Origin: Sellimonas caecigallum
GTDB taxonomy: Bacteria; Bacillota; Clostridia; Lachnospirales; Lachnospiraceae
Assembly: GCF_045038405.1 (NCBI RefSeq)
Contig: NZ_CP173660.1
Span: forward strand, 2,170,001 to 2,234,000
DNA length: 64,000 bases
Reading direction: 5' to 3'
The notes below the pieces were generated by a model that was given only the letters and a program-made list of their open reading frames with translations, ran no database searches and had not been told where the DNA came from. The first letter of the stretch is position 1. Each line of letters starts with the position of its first letter. The translations under genes and the position numbers were made by a program. Positions 16,072 to 24,527 of this stretch are shown one piece after another.

Positions 16072-16413
16072 ATGAAAAGTTGGATACAAGGAGGAAAAGG
16101 GATTATTCTCTTTGCAGTCTGGCTTGTTTTTTCCTATTATTTGATAGGAAGGCTGGACATTCCGAGAGAATTTCTCCCGCCTCAACAAATTCTGGATGTG
16201 AAATTTTATGCAGATGAAGTCCGGATGTTTTTTAGCGAAAATGTGTGGGGAGATCAAAAAATATATCAGCTTTTCAGAACGTGTTTCCAAAGAGAGCTTG
16301 TGCGTTATGGGTTTGTTGTGATAGGTGCGTGGGCTGTATCCCTTCTTTTTTGCTTGTCCTTATATCTTTTTTATGGTAAGATAAAAATTACGAAATTGCG
16401 CAAACAGCTATGA
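16072..16413 (+). CDS. Hypothetical membrane protein with two transmembrane segments
   Basis: A 113-residue protein that I do not recognise. Residues about 8-26 (GIILFAVWLVFSYYLIG) and about 82-101 (VVIGAWAVSLLFCLSLYLFY) are hydrophobic; between them is a soluble stretch of about 55 residues with mixed charge, and the C-terminus is basic (KIKITKLRKQL). The ribosome binding site is poor (AAGGAAAAA about 25 bases upstream), so expression or the exact start is uncertain. It sits alone before glnS with locally A+T-rich DNA. Confidence 0.5.
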   Translation: MKSWIQGGKGIILFAVWLVFSYYLIGRLDIPREFLPPQQILDVKFYADEVRMFFSENVWGDQKIYQLFRTCFQRELVRYGFVVIGAWAVSLLFCLSLYLFYGKIKITKLRKQL

Positions 16414-16438
16414 AAAATAAATCCTAGAGGAGGGCTTT

Positions 16439-18100
16439 ATGGAGACAACGGAATCCAAAAATTTTATTGAACAGGAAATAGACAAAGATCTCAGGGAAGG
16501 AGTTTATGACCATGTGTGCACGAGGTTTCCGCCGGAGCCAAATGGGTACCTGCACATCGGCCATGCGAAATCCATTCTCCTGAATTATGGACTTGCAAAG
16601 AAATACAATGGCGAATTCCATATGCGTTTTGATGATACAAATCCGACAAAAGAGAGAATGGAATTCGTGGAATCTATCAAAGAAGATATCAAGTGGCTTG
16701 GAGCAGACTGGGAAGATCATTTATACTTTGCTTCCGATTATTTCGAACAGATGTATGAATGTGCTGTAAAGCTTATCAAGAAGGGAAAAGCGTATGTCTG
16801 TGACTTGACGCCGGATGAGATCAGAGAATACAGAGGGACACTCACAGAGCCGGGAAAAGAAAGTCCGTACAGGAACCGTTCTGTGGAGGAAAATCTGGAA
16901 CTGTTTGAAAATATGAAAAACGGAGTGTACAAAGACGGAGAGAAAGTACTCCGGGCCAAGATCGATATGGCTTCCCCGAACATCAATATGAGGGACCCGA
17001 TCCTGTACCGTGTGGCACATATGACACATCACAATACAGGAGACAAATGGTGCATCTACCCGATGTACGATTTTGCACATCCGATCGAAGATGCCGTGGA
17101 GAAGATCACGCACTCCATCTGTACGCTGGAATTTGAAGATCACCGCCCGCTGTATGACTGGGTTGTCAGAGAGTGTGAGTTTGACCATGGGCCGAGACAG
17201 ATCGAGTTTGCAAAACTTTACCTTACAAATGTTGTGACTGGCAAGCGGTATATCAAAAAGCTGGTGGAAGAAGGCATCGTAGACGGATGGGATGATCCGC
17301 GTCTTGTATCTATCGCAGCTCTCAGAAGGAGGGGATTCACACCGGAATCCATCAAGATGTTCGTGGATTTGTGCGGGGTTTCCAAGGCCCAGAGCTCTGT
17401 GGATTACGCGATGCTTGAATACTGTATCCGCGAAGACCTCAAGCTGAAAAGACCACGTATGATGGCAGTGCTCGATCCGGTCAAACTGGTCATCGACAAT
17501 TATCCGGAAGGGGAAGTGGAATATCTGGAAGCGGACAACAATCTGGAGAATCCGGAGCTGGGAAAAAGGAAGGTCCCATTCTGCAGGGAACTCTATATCG
17601 AGAGGGAAGACTTTATGGAAGAACCTCCGAAAAAGTATTTCCGTCTTTTCCCGGGAAATGAAGTCCGTCTCATGAACGCATATTTTGTGACCTGTACAGG
17701 ATGTGAAAAAGATGAAGACGGAAATGTGACAGTCGTACACTGCACATATGATCCGGAGACAAAGTGCGGAAGCGGATTTACCGGACGGAAAGTAAAAGGA
17801 ACGATTCACTGGGTACCGGCTCCGTACGCTGTGGAAGCCAAAGTGCGGCTTTATGAGAATCTCATAGACGAGGAAAAAGGCGTATACAATAAAGAAGACG
17901 GTTCATTAAATCTGAATCCGAATTCCCTGCAGACGAGAAAATGTTTTGTGGAACCGAATTTCCAGGGTGCGAAAGCATACGACAGCTTCCAGTTTGTACG
18001 CCAGGGATATTTCTGTGTGGATGCAAGAGATTCCAGGCCGGACGCTCTTGTGTTCAACCGTATCGTATCACTGAAAAGTTCTTTTAAACTGCCAAAATAG
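16439..18100 (+). CDS. glnS: Glutaminyl-tRNA synthetase
   Basis: A 553-residue class I synthetase that charges tRNA-Gln directly. The nucleotide-binding motif PPEPNGYLHIGH has HIGH at 39-42. The KMSKS loop is represented by VVTGKRYIKKLVEEG (around 265), with TGKRY where Escherichia coli has MSKRK; GWDDPRL follows as expected. The C-terminal half carries the two beta-barrel anticodon-binding domains (CTGCEKDEDGNVTVVHCTYDP and onward). The ATG at 16439 follows GAGGAGGGCTTT. Presence of GlnRS implies direct glutaminylation, although Clostridia usually also keep GatCAB. The next gene starts 8 bases after the stop. Confidence 0.95.
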   Translation: METTESKNFIEQEIDKDLREGVYDHVCTRFPPEPNGYLHIGHAKSILLNYGLAKKYNGEFHMRFDDTNPTKERMEFVESIKEDIKWLGADWEDHLYFASDYFEQMYECAVKLIKKGKAYVCDLTPDEIREYRGTLTEPGKESPYRNRSVEENLELFENMKNGVYKDGEKVLRAKIDMASPNINMRDPILYRVAHMTHHNTGDKWCIYPMYDFAHPIEDAVEKITHSICTLEFEDHRPLYDWVVRECEFDHGPRQIEFAKLYLTNVVTGKRYIKKLVEEGIVDGWDDPRLVSIAALRRRGFTPESIKMFVDLCGVSKAQSSVDYAMLEYCIREDLKLKRPRMMAVLDPVKLVIDNYPEGEVEYLEADNNLENPELGKRKVPFCRELYIEREDFMEEPPKKYFRLFPGNEVRLMNAYFVTCTGCEKDEDGNVTVVHCTYDPETKCGSGFTGRKVKGTIHWVPAPYAVEAKVRLYENLIDEEKGVYNKEDGSLNLNPNSLQTRKCFVEPNFQGAKAYDSFQFVRQGYFCVDARDSRPDALVFNRIVSLKSSFKLPK

Positions 18101-18108
18101 AAAGAATC

Positions 18109-19506
18109 ATGAACGAATTGACTATTCATCTGGAGTCCCGTTCCGGGGCTCCTTTGTATGAACAGATTTATAACTATATCAAGAATGACATTCAGAGAGG
18201 ACAGATCCCCGCAAGGGAAAAACTCCCTTCCACCCGTTCTCTTGCAAAATACCTGGAAGTCAGCAGAAGTACAGTGGAGCTTGCCTACGAGCAGCTTTTG
18301 TCGGAAGGCTATATCGAGTCCGTTCCGTACAAAGGATTTTTTGTTATGGAAGTGGAAGATCTCTACCAGATTCAGGCGATTCGGGAGCCTCGAAGGGAAG
18401 GCGGGGAGAAAAAGGAGACATGCATGTATGACTTTTCTCCCAACGGGGTCGATCTCAAGAAATTTCCTTATCATGTCTGGAGAAAGCTTTCCAAAGATGT
18501 GCTGTGCGAAGACAGGGCGGAATTATTCCGGCTTGGAGATCCACAGGGAGAATATGGACTCCGAAATGTGATCGCGGCTTACCTGCATCAGGCGCGGGGC
18601 GTCAACTGTACTCCTGAACAGATCATTGTGGGGGCTGGAAACGATTATATGCTGTTTCTTCTCCACGCTATTCTTGGAAATGGGCATAAAGCAGCTTTTG
18701 AAAATCCCACATACAAACAGGCTTACCGTCTCTTTGGGAGACTCGGCTATCCTGTCTGTACAGTAGACATGGACAAAAGCGGGATGGAAGTGGAAAAGCT
18801 TCGGAAGATGGATGCGGATATTGCCTACGTTATGCCTTCTCATCAGTATCCACTGGGAATCGTCATGCCGATCCGGCGGAGGATGGAACTGCTTTCCTGG
18901 GCAAAAGAGAAAGAAGGGCGCTTTATCATCGAGGATGACTATGACAGCGAATTCAGGTATAAAGGAAAACCAATCCCGGCGCTGAAAGGATTTGATATGG
19001 AGGAGAAGGTCATCTACCTTGGAACGTTCTCAAAATCCATTGCCCCTGCCATAAGGATGAGCTATATGGTTTTGCCGCTGCCGCTTTTGGAAGTTTATCG
19101 AGAAACGTGCCGGTTTATCAATCCAACAGTGTCCCGTGTGGATCAGATGATTCTTCAGAAATTTATAGAAGACGGACATTACGAAAGACATTTGAACCGG
19201 ATGCGCGCTATTTATAAAAGCAGACACGATATACTCCTCGGATGTCTGAAACCTTTTTCACGGATCTGCAGGATCTCCGGGGAAAATGCAGGAGTTCATC
19301 TCCTTCTGACATTTGACGACGGACGAACTGAGGAGGAACTGATCAGACAGGCCAAAGAGCAGGGGATCCGAGTCTGCGGGCTGTCATCTTACGATGCCAG
19401 AGAGCAGAAAAGAGGGAAAGCATCTGTGATTTTAGGATATGCAAATCTGGAGGAAAAAAAGATTGTGGAAGCGGTGGAGATCCTGAAAAAGATTTGGATC
19501 CCATAA
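18109..19506 (+). CDS. MocR/PdxR-type GntR-aminotransferase transcriptional regulator
   Basis: A 465-residue chimera typical of the MocR subfamily. Residues about 10-80 are a GntR winged helix (PLYEQIYNYIKNDIQRG; LPSTRSLAKYLEVSRSTVELAYEQL). About 110-465 are a fold-type I aminotransferase with the PLP-binding Lys in LGTFSKSIAPAIRMSYMV and the cofactor-contacting EDDYDSEFRY. Such proteins sense pyridoxal phosphate or an amino-acid derivative and control vitamin B6 or amine genes; no target is adjacent. It lies 8 bases after glnS with a weak ribosome binding site, so it may be translated at low level from the glnS transcript. Confidence 0.87.
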   Translation: MNELTIHLESRSGAPLYEQIYNYIKNDIQRGQIPAREKLPSTRSLAKYLEVSRSTVELAYEQLLSEGYIESVPYKGFFVMEVEDLYQIQAIREPRREGGEKKETCMYDFSPNGVDLKKFPYHVWRKLSKDVLCEDRAELFRLGDPQGEYGLRNVIAAYLHQARGVNCTPEQIIVGAGNDYMLFLLHAILGNGHKAAFENPTYKQAYRLFGRLGYPVCTVDMDKSGMEVEKLRKMDADIAYVMPSHQYPLGIVMPIRRRMELLSWAKEKEGRFIIEDDYDSEFRYKGKPIPALKGFDMEEKVIYLGTFSKSIAPAIRMSYMVLPLPLLEVYRETCRFINPTVSRVDQMILQKFIEDGHYERHLNRMRAIYKSRHDILLGCLKPFSRICRISGENAGVHLLLTFDDGRTEEELIRQAKEQGIRVCGLSSYDAREQKRGKASVILGYANLEEKKIVEAVEILKKIWIP

Positions 19507-19530
19507 TGTGCAAAAAAGATAAAAAATGGC

Positions 19531-19559
19531 TTTAAAAAACCACAGGAAAAGGGTATAAT
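19531..19559 (+). promoter_or_regulatory. Promoter of the HPr-like gene
   Basis: TTTAAA (19531-19536), 17 bases, TATAAT (19554-19559), 58 bases before the start codon. The -10 is perfect, the -35 weak. Confidence 0.5.
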
Positions 19560-19617
19560 AACATGGCTGCACGATGTGCGGGACAGAATATATTAATAGA
19601 TTCACAGGAGAAAAGCG

Positions 19618-19842
19618 ATGAGAGAAGTATATGTAAGTATCAATTCTATGGAAAAGGCCAAAGGATTGAACAGCATCTTAAGACGTATGGACGGAGACTT
19701 TGATCTGATTCAGGGAAGAATGACGATCGACGGGAAATCGTTCCTTGGAATCCTGAGCCTGGATCTTTCCAAACCAATCAAGATGATCATGCACGATGCA
19801 GATGATACAGAAGTCAACGAGCTGAGTGAATATCTTGCGTAA
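19618..19842 (+). CDS. HPr-like protein without the phosphorylatable histidine
   Basis: A 74-residue protein with the HPr open-faced sandwich pattern: a first strand REVYVSIN, a helix KAKGLNSILRRM, then DGKSFLGILSLDLSKPIKMIMH, which mirrors the NGKSIMGVMSLG region of HPr. The active-site His15 segment (GLHARPA in true HPr) is replaced by SMEKAKG, so phosphotransfer from PTS enzyme I is not possible through that residue. Such short HPr relatives are frequent in Lachnospiraceae and of unknown function, perhaps regulatory. AGGAGAAAAGCG precedes the ATG. Own promoter and terminator. Confidence 0.75.
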   Translation: MREVYVSINSMEKAKGLNSILRRMDGDFDLIQGRMTIDGKSFLGILSLDLSKPIKMIMHDADDTEVNELSEYLA

Positions 19843-19879
19843 ATGGGAAAACACAGGATTTACTGTTGACACAAAGAAC

Positions 19880-19905
19880 AAGGATGGCTTTGGCTGTCCT
19901 TTTTT
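19880..19905 (+). terminator. Terminator after the HPr-like gene
   Basis: AAGGATGGC pairs with GCTGTCCTT (two G-U pairs) around TTTG, followed by TTTT. Confidence 0.78.
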
Positions 19906-19945
19906 GTATCGTATGTGAAAACAGAGACAAAAGAGGAAATCCAGC

Positions 19946-19974
19946 TTGTATCGCATAAATCCATATAGTATAAT
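19946..19974 (+). promoter_or_regulatory. Promoter of the sirtuin gene
   Basis: TTGTAT (19946-19951), 17 bases, TATAAT (19969-19974), 58 bases upstream of the start codon. Confidence 0.6.
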
Positions 19975-20031
19975 AAATAAAAAGGTCATCGGACATACGG
20001 ATGGCCCGCATGGCCGAAAGGGAGGGGTTCC

Positions 20032-20766
20032 ATGCAGGAGAAGAGCAAACTGGATATTTTGAAAGAAATTGTGGATCAAGGGCAGTATGTGGTTGTTCTT
20101 TGTGGTTCCGGAATGTTGGAAGAATGTGGCTTCCACTCTTTGAAGGATCAGAATGCGGCGTATGAGATTGAAGAAAAATACGGAAGATCACCGGAATATC
20201 TGTACACGGATGCATTTTTTAATACGAGGACAGAAATGTTTTTCGAGTTTTATAAAAATGAGATCCTTGTAGAACTTGAACCGACGGAATCCGTGAAAAC
20301 CCTGGCAGCTATGGAAAAAGCAGGAAAGCTTAAATGCATTATAACAAGCAATATCTATGAACTGAGCGAGCGGGGCGGATGCAGAAATGTCATCGATCTG
20401 CATGGCAGCATTTACAGAAATAAATGCATGCGGTGCCATAAAGAATATTCGTTGGAATATATCAAGAATGCGCCGAAGATTCCGTATTGTGAAGACTGTC
20501 ACGGAGTAGTACGGCCGGGAGTTTCGTTTTTCGGAGAGATGCTGGATAGTGATAAACTCTCGCGGACGCTGGAAGAGATCGAAAAGTGTGACGTGCTTCT
20601 TTTGCTTGGGACGTCGCTGAGTTCGGAAGTTTTTCACAATTACGTCCGTTGTTTTGAGGGCAGCAGGATTGTTGTCATACATACCAAACCAACCTTGATG
20701 GACGACAAGGCGGATCTGGTCATCTACGATGAGCCAAGGAACATCCTGCCTGAATTGGGATACTAA
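20032..20766 (+). CDS. SIR2-family (sirtuin-like) protein with divergent active-site motifs
   Basis: A 244-residue sirtuin-fold protein. Recognisable elements are the zinc knuckle (CMRCHKEY then CEDC), the catalytic-His segment VIDLHGSI, the VVRPGVSFFGEML stretch and the late GTSLSS motif that contacts NAD. Two hallmarks are altered: the first NAD loop GAGxS reads CGSGML, and the TQNID motif reads TSNIY, losing the Asp. These changes leave NAD binding plausible, but deacetylase chemistry uncertain. It may be an NAD-dependent lysine deacylase or ADP-ribosyl-transferring relative. GGGAGGGG precedes the ATG. Single-gene unit with its own promoter and a terminator. Confidence 0.78.
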   Translation: MQEKSKLDILKEIVDQGQYVVVLCGSGMLEECGFHSLKDQNAAYEIEEKYGRSPEYLYTDAFFNTRTEMFFEFYKNEILVELEPTESVKTLAAMEKAGKLKCIITSNIYELSERGGCRNVIDLHGSIYRNKCMRCHKEYSLEYIKNAPKIPYCEDCHGVVRPGVSFFGEMLDSDKLSRTLEEIEKCDVLLLLGTSLSSEVFHNYVRCFEGSRIVVIHTKPTLMDDKADLVIYDEPRNILPELGY

Positions 20767-20780
20767 AAAAGTAAGTGGAG

Positions 20781-20814
20781 GAAGGCACTGTCAAATCAGT
20801 GCCTTCTTCTTTTG
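20781..20814 (+). terminator. Terminator after the sirtuin gene
   Basis: A perfect 10-bp stem, GAAGGCACTG/CAGTGCCTTC, with loop TCAAAT, followed by TTCTTTT. It lies only 31 bases before the ABC-F start codon. Confidence 0.88.
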
Positions 20815-20844
20815 GAAAAAGCAATACAGACGAGGAGTAGTAAC

Positions 20845-22653
20845 ATGAATATCTTGAACTTGGAACATATCAGCAAACTATTTGGAGATAAAATGATTTT
20901 TGATGATGCGTCTTTTGGGGTGCAGGAAGGAGACAAGGTCGGGATCATCGGCATCAACGGGACAGGAAAATCTACGCTCCTTCGGATGATCGCAGGGGAA
21001 GAAGAGCCGGATGGAGGACAGATCGTAAGGCAGAATGGACTGAAGATCGCCTACCTTTCCCAGAGCCCGGTATTTGAACCGGAGGATACCGTGCTTACCT
21101 ATGCCTCCGATGGGAAGGAAGATGCCTGGATCGTGCAGAGCAATCTGACTCGCCTTGGGATCATGGATTTTCAGGCAAAGATGAAAACTTTATCCGGAGG
21201 ACAGAGAAGAAGGGCAGCCCTTGCCAAAGTGCTTGCGGAAGATTTCGATCTGCTTCTTCTGGACGAACCGACGAACCATCTGGATGATGAGATGATCGTG
21301 TGGCTGGAAAACTATTTGAAAAATTACAGAGGAGTTATACTCATGGTTACACATGACCGCTATTTTCTCGATAAAGTGTCAAACCGCATCTTGGAGATCA
21401 GCCGGGGGCAGTTTTACAGCTATGAGGCCAACTATTCACGATTCCTGGAGCTCAAGGCGGAGCGTGAAGAAAGAGAGCTTGCCTCAGAACGGAAACGCCA
21501 GAGTATCCTTCGTATGGAAATGGAGTGGGCAAAAAGAGGATGCCGTGCCAGAACTACCAAACAGAGGGCAAGGCTTGACAGGCTGGAGGCTTTGAAGAAC
21601 GGCAGAGCTCCACTGGCAGATCAGGCGGTGGAGATGGATGCGGCAGAGACGAGGATGGGAAAGAAGACGATTGAGCTGAAGCATATCACAAAAAGTTACG
21701 GGGACAGAACAGTCATAAACGATTTTGATTATATCGTTCTTAGAAATCAGCGTCTGGGGATTATCGGTCCGAACGGATGCGGCAAATCTACCCTCCTTCG
21801 GATGATCGCAGGGGAGATAGCACCTGACAGCGGAGAAGTGGATATTGGGGAAACGATAAAAATCGGATATTTTGCCCAGGAAGTTCCAGATATGGATGAA
21901 GACAAAAGAGTGATCGATTACATACGGGATATCGGAGAGTACGTCCAGACAAAAGAAGGCAGAATCAGTGCCTCCCAGATGTTGGAACGGTTTTTATTTA
22001 CGCCGGAGATGCAGTACACACCGGTGTCGAAGCTGTCAGGAGGGGAGAAAAGAAGGCTTTATCTTTTGAGCATCCTGATACGTCAGGTCAATGTCCTCCT
22101 CCTCGATGAACCATCCAACGATCTGGATATACCGACCCTCACAATTCTGGAAGACTACCTGAATTCATTTTCCGGCATTGTCATCGCCGTGTCCCACGAC
22201 CGGTATTTTCTGGACAATATCGCGGACCGTATTTTTGAGATTGGAGATGGAGGGCATCTTGTTCAGTACGAAGGAGGGTATACCGACTATCTGGAAGCCA
22301 GGGAAAAGAGAAGCACCTGGAAGGCCGAGGCTGAAAAGGAAGGAGAAAAACAAGGACAAAAAGAAAAGAAAGACAGTGTAAAAACGTGGAAACAGAATCG
22401 CCCGGCCAAGCTGAAATTTACATTCAAAGAGCAAAAAGAGTACGAGACGATCGATGGAGACATCGCCAATCTCGAAGAAAAAATCCAGCAGATCGATCAG
22501 GATATGATGGCAAATGCCACCAATTCCCTCCGTCTGTCCGAGCTTTCCAAAGAGAAAGAAAAGGCAGAGCAGGCACTGGAAGAAAAAATGGAGCGCTGGG
22601 TCTACCTGAATGACCTGGCGGAGAAAATAGAGAGACAGAAAGAAGAAAAATAA
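20845..22653 (+). CDS. ABC-F family ribosome-associated ATPase
   Basis: A 602-residue soluble protein with two ABC domains and no membrane segments. Domain 1 has GINGTGKST, LSGGQRRR and LLLDEPTNHLD; domain 2 has GPNGCGKST, LSGGEKRR and LLLDEPSNDLD. The interdomain linker (RARTTKQRARLDRLEAL) is the P-site tRNA-interacting motif region, and the Lys/Glu-rich C-terminus forms a coiled coil. ABC-F proteins act on stalled ribosomes in translation or antibiotic protection. The length and C-terminal coil suggest the Uup/YdiF group rather than EttA; resistance function cannot be asserted. The ATG at 20845 follows GAGGAGTAG. A TTG start 33 bases upstream lies in the terminator and is unlikely. Confidence 0.88.
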   Translation: MNILNLEHISKLFGDKMIFDDASFGVQEGDKVGIIGINGTGKSTLLRMIAGEEEPDGGQIVRQNGLKIAYLSQSPVFEPEDTVLTYASDGKEDAWIVQSNLTRLGIMDFQAKMKTLSGGQRRRAALAKVLAEDFDLLLLDEPTNHLDDEMIVWLENYLKNYRGVILMVTHDRYFLDKVSNRILEISRGQFYSYEANYSRFLELKAEREERELASERKRQSILRMEMEWAKRGCRARTTKQRARLDRLEALKNGRAPLADQAVEMDAAETRMGKKTIELKHITKSYGDRTVINDFDYIVLRNQRLGIIGPNGCGKSTLLRMIAGEIAPDSGEVDIGETIKIGYFAQEVPDMDEDKRVIDYIRDIGEYVQTKEGRISASQMLERFLFTPEMQYTPVSKLSGGEKRRLYLLSILIRQVNVLLLDEPSNDLDIPTLTILEDYLNSFSGIVIAVSHDRYFLDNIADRIFEIGDGGHLVQYEGGYTDYLEAREKRSTWKAEAEKEGEKQGQKEKKDSVKTWKQNRPAKLKFTFKEQKEYETIDGDIANLEEKIQQIDQDMMANATNSLRLSELSKEKEKAEQALEEKMERWVYLNDLAEKIERQKEEK

Positions 22654-22685
22654 AAGAAAAGTTTGTTTTTTCTTTATTTCTTTAC

Positions 22686-22714
22686 TTGACAAAAGTGTGA
22701 TTCGTTGTTACAAT
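22686..22714 (+). promoter_or_regulatory. Promoter of ilvN-ilvC
   Basis: TTGACA (22686-22691), 17 bases, TACAAT (22709-22714). Immediately downstream, AAAAACAG and CTGTTTTT (about 22716-22740) form an inverted repeat around eight bases at the start of the transcript. It could be an operator or a small leader hairpin. No T-box or leader peptide is visible. Confidence 0.75.
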
Positions 22715-22764
22715 AAAAAAACAGAACGCACTCTGTTTTTGAAAATGAAAGTGGAGGTAAGTTT

Positions 22765-23301
22765 ATGAGGAAACAGGTTTATTCTTTGCTGGTGGATAAT
22801 ACACCGGGTGTATTGAGCCGGATCGCCGGGCTGTTCAGCAGACGTGGGTACAGTATTGACAGTATCACGGCGGGTGTCACGGCGGATGACCGTTTTACAA
22901 GAATTACGGTTGTGGCAAGCGGAGATGAAATGATTCTTTCACAGATTGAGAAGCAGGTAAGAAAGCTGGAGGATGTGATCGAAATCAAGCTTCTGAAAGA
23001 TGAGGAATCGGTATACAGAGAGCTGATTCTCGTAAAGATCAAAGCGGATGCGGCGATGCGTCCGGGAATCATCGCTACAGCGGACGTTTTCCGTGCTAAG
23101 ATTATCGATGTGGAGAAGGAATCCCTCATCATCGAGCTTACCGGGGCTCAGTCAAAGATCGAAGCATTTTTGAATCTTCTGGATGGGTATGAGATCCTGG
23201 AACTTGCAAGGACCGGAATTACCGGACTCTCCAGAGGAAGCCAGGATGTGACGGACGCTGATGAGATCATGAGGAAGAAAGCAGAGTATGAAGGACTGTA
23301 G
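22765..23301 (+). CDS. ilvN: Acetolactate synthase small (regulatory) subunit
   Basis: A 178-residue ACT-domain protein. The N-terminal ACT motif VDNTPGVLSRIAGLFSRRGYSIDS binds the feedback inhibitor valine, and the C-terminal domain (TADVFRAKIIDVEKESLIIELTG) activates the catalytic subunit. It controls the first common step of valine and isoleucine synthesis. The large subunit ilvB is not adjacent, unlike the usual ilvBN pairing, so it must be elsewhere. AGTGGAGGTAAG precedes the ATG. ilvC follows after 74 bases. Confidence 0.95.
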   Translation: MRKQVYSLLVDNTPGVLSRIAGLFSRRGYSIDSITAGVTADDRFTRITVVASGDEMILSQIEKQVRKLEDVIEIKLLKDEESVYRELILVKIKADAAMRPGIIATADVFRAKIIDVEKESLIIELTGAQSKIEAFLNLLDGYEILELARTGITGLSRGSQDVTDADEIMRKKAEYEGL

Positions 23302-23375
23302 ACTGTAATATGCAGCAAAGCTGAAGGGGAAGCCCTTTGACGAATATAATTTCAGAAATCAGGAGGAGATTAGAA

Positions 23376-24392
23376 ATGAACAAACCAAAAATTTACTATC
23401 AGGAAGACTGCAATTTATCTTTGCTGGAAGGAAAAAAGATCGCTGTGATCGGATACGGAAGCCAGGGGCATGCACATGCATTAAACCTGCAGGAATCCGG
23501 ATGTGATGTGGCTGTCGGCCTTTATGAAGGAAGTAAATCAAAAGCCAAAGCAGAAGCACAGGGCGTCAAAGTCATGACAAATCAGGAAGCTGCAAAATGG
23601 GCTGATATCATCATGATCCTGATCAACGATGAACTGCAGGCTGATATGTATAAAAAAGATATCGAGCCAAATTTGGAAGAAGGCAAGATGCTCATGTTTG
23701 CGCATGGCTTTGCCGTACATTTCGGACAGATTAAACCTCCGGCAAATGTGGATGTTGCCATGATCGCACCGAAAGCTCCGGGCCACACAGTAAGAAGTAC
23801 ATATGTGGACGGACAGGGCGTTCCGGCTCTTGTATGTGTAGAACAGGATGCCACAGGCAAAGCTCTTGATCTCGCTTTGGCATACGGTGCTGCCATCGGA
23901 TGTGCGAGAGCAGGTCTTCTTACAAGTACATTCCAGATCGAGACAGAGACAGACCTCTTCGGAGAACAGGCAGTTCTCTGTGGTGGTGTATCTGCCCTTA
24001 TGCAGGCTGGATTTGAGACTTTGGTGGAAGCAGGATATCCGGCAGAAAATGCATACTTTGAATGTATCCATGAAATGAAACTTATCGTTGATCTGATCTA
24101 CCAGAGCGGATTTGCAGGAATGAGATACTCTATCTCCAACACAGCGGAATATGGCGATTACATTACAGGACCGAAGATTATCACAGAAGATACAAAGAAA
24201 GCGATGAAGAAGATTCTTGCAGATATCCAGGATGGAACATTTGCAAAAGACTGGCTGCTGGAAAACAAGATTGGGGCACCTCACTTCCATGCTATGAGAG
24301 CAAAAGGCGCTCAGCATGAATCTGAAGTCGTAGGAGCTGAACTGAGGAAACTTTACAGCTGGGCTGAAGATGACAAGCTGATCAACAACTAA
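23376..24392 (+). CDS. ilvC: Ketol-acid reductoisomerase (class I)
   Basis: A 338-residue enzyme converting acetolactate or acetohydroxybutyrate to the dihydroxy acids, with Mg2+ and NAD(P)H. The Rossmann motif GYGSQGHAHALNLQ and the following cofactor loop (VGLYEGSKSKAKA) are evident. The knotted C-terminal domain carries LFGEQAVLCGG and the metal ligands in FECIHEMKLIVDL. Length is exactly class I. The ATG at 23376 follows AGGAGGAG. In operon with ilvN. Confidence 0.96.
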   Translation: MNKPKIYYQEDCNLSLLEGKKIAVIGYGSQGHAHALNLQESGCDVAVGLYEGSKSKAKAEAQGVKVMTNQEAAKWADIIMILINDELQADMYKKDIEPNLEEGKMLMFAHGFAVHFGQIKPPANVDVAMIAPKAPGHTVRSTYVDGQGVPALVCVEQDATGKALDLALAYGAAIGCARAGLLTSTFQIETETDLFGEQAVLCGGVSALMQAGFETLVEAGYPAENAYFECIHEMKLIVDLIYQSGFAGMRYSISNTAEYGDYITGPKIITEDTKKAMKKILADIQDGTFAKDWLLENKIGAPHFHAMRAKGAQHESEVVGAELRKLYSWAEDDKLINN

Positions 24393-24416
24393 CAGAAAGA
24401 AATAAGATGATAAAGC

Positions 24417-24453
24417 CAGGCGCAGAAGACAACGTTGCTTCTGCGCCTGTTTA
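24417..24453 (+). terminator. Terminator after ilvC
   Basis: CAGGCGCAGAAG and CTTCTGCGCCTG form a 12-bp stem, then TTTA. Confidence 0.85.
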
Positions 24454-24458
24454 CCATC

Positions 24459-24504
24459 AAAAAAAGAACAGGCTCTGACGGTTTGAGACTGTTCTTTCTT
24501 TTTT
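24459..24504 (-). terminator. Terminator of rpsT, probably bidirectional
   Basis: AAAGAACAG-CTC arms pair across a 9-base loop (one mismatch), with T-runs on both strands. It lies between the convergent ilvC and rpsT genes and can terminate either. Confidence 0.8.
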
Positions 24505-24527
24505 GTCATACTATATCACTATATGGA

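Noticed and set aside
16439..18100. GlnRS with a missing KMSKS motif as a non-functional synthetase
   Set aside because: The TGKRY variant sits in an otherwise complete loop and, as I recall, is common in Clostridia; all other motifs and the length are normal.
22716..22740. T-box or leader-peptide attenuator before ilvN
   Set aside because: The leader is only about 45 bases, with no T-box sequence and no branched-chain-rich peptide; only a small inverted repeat is present.
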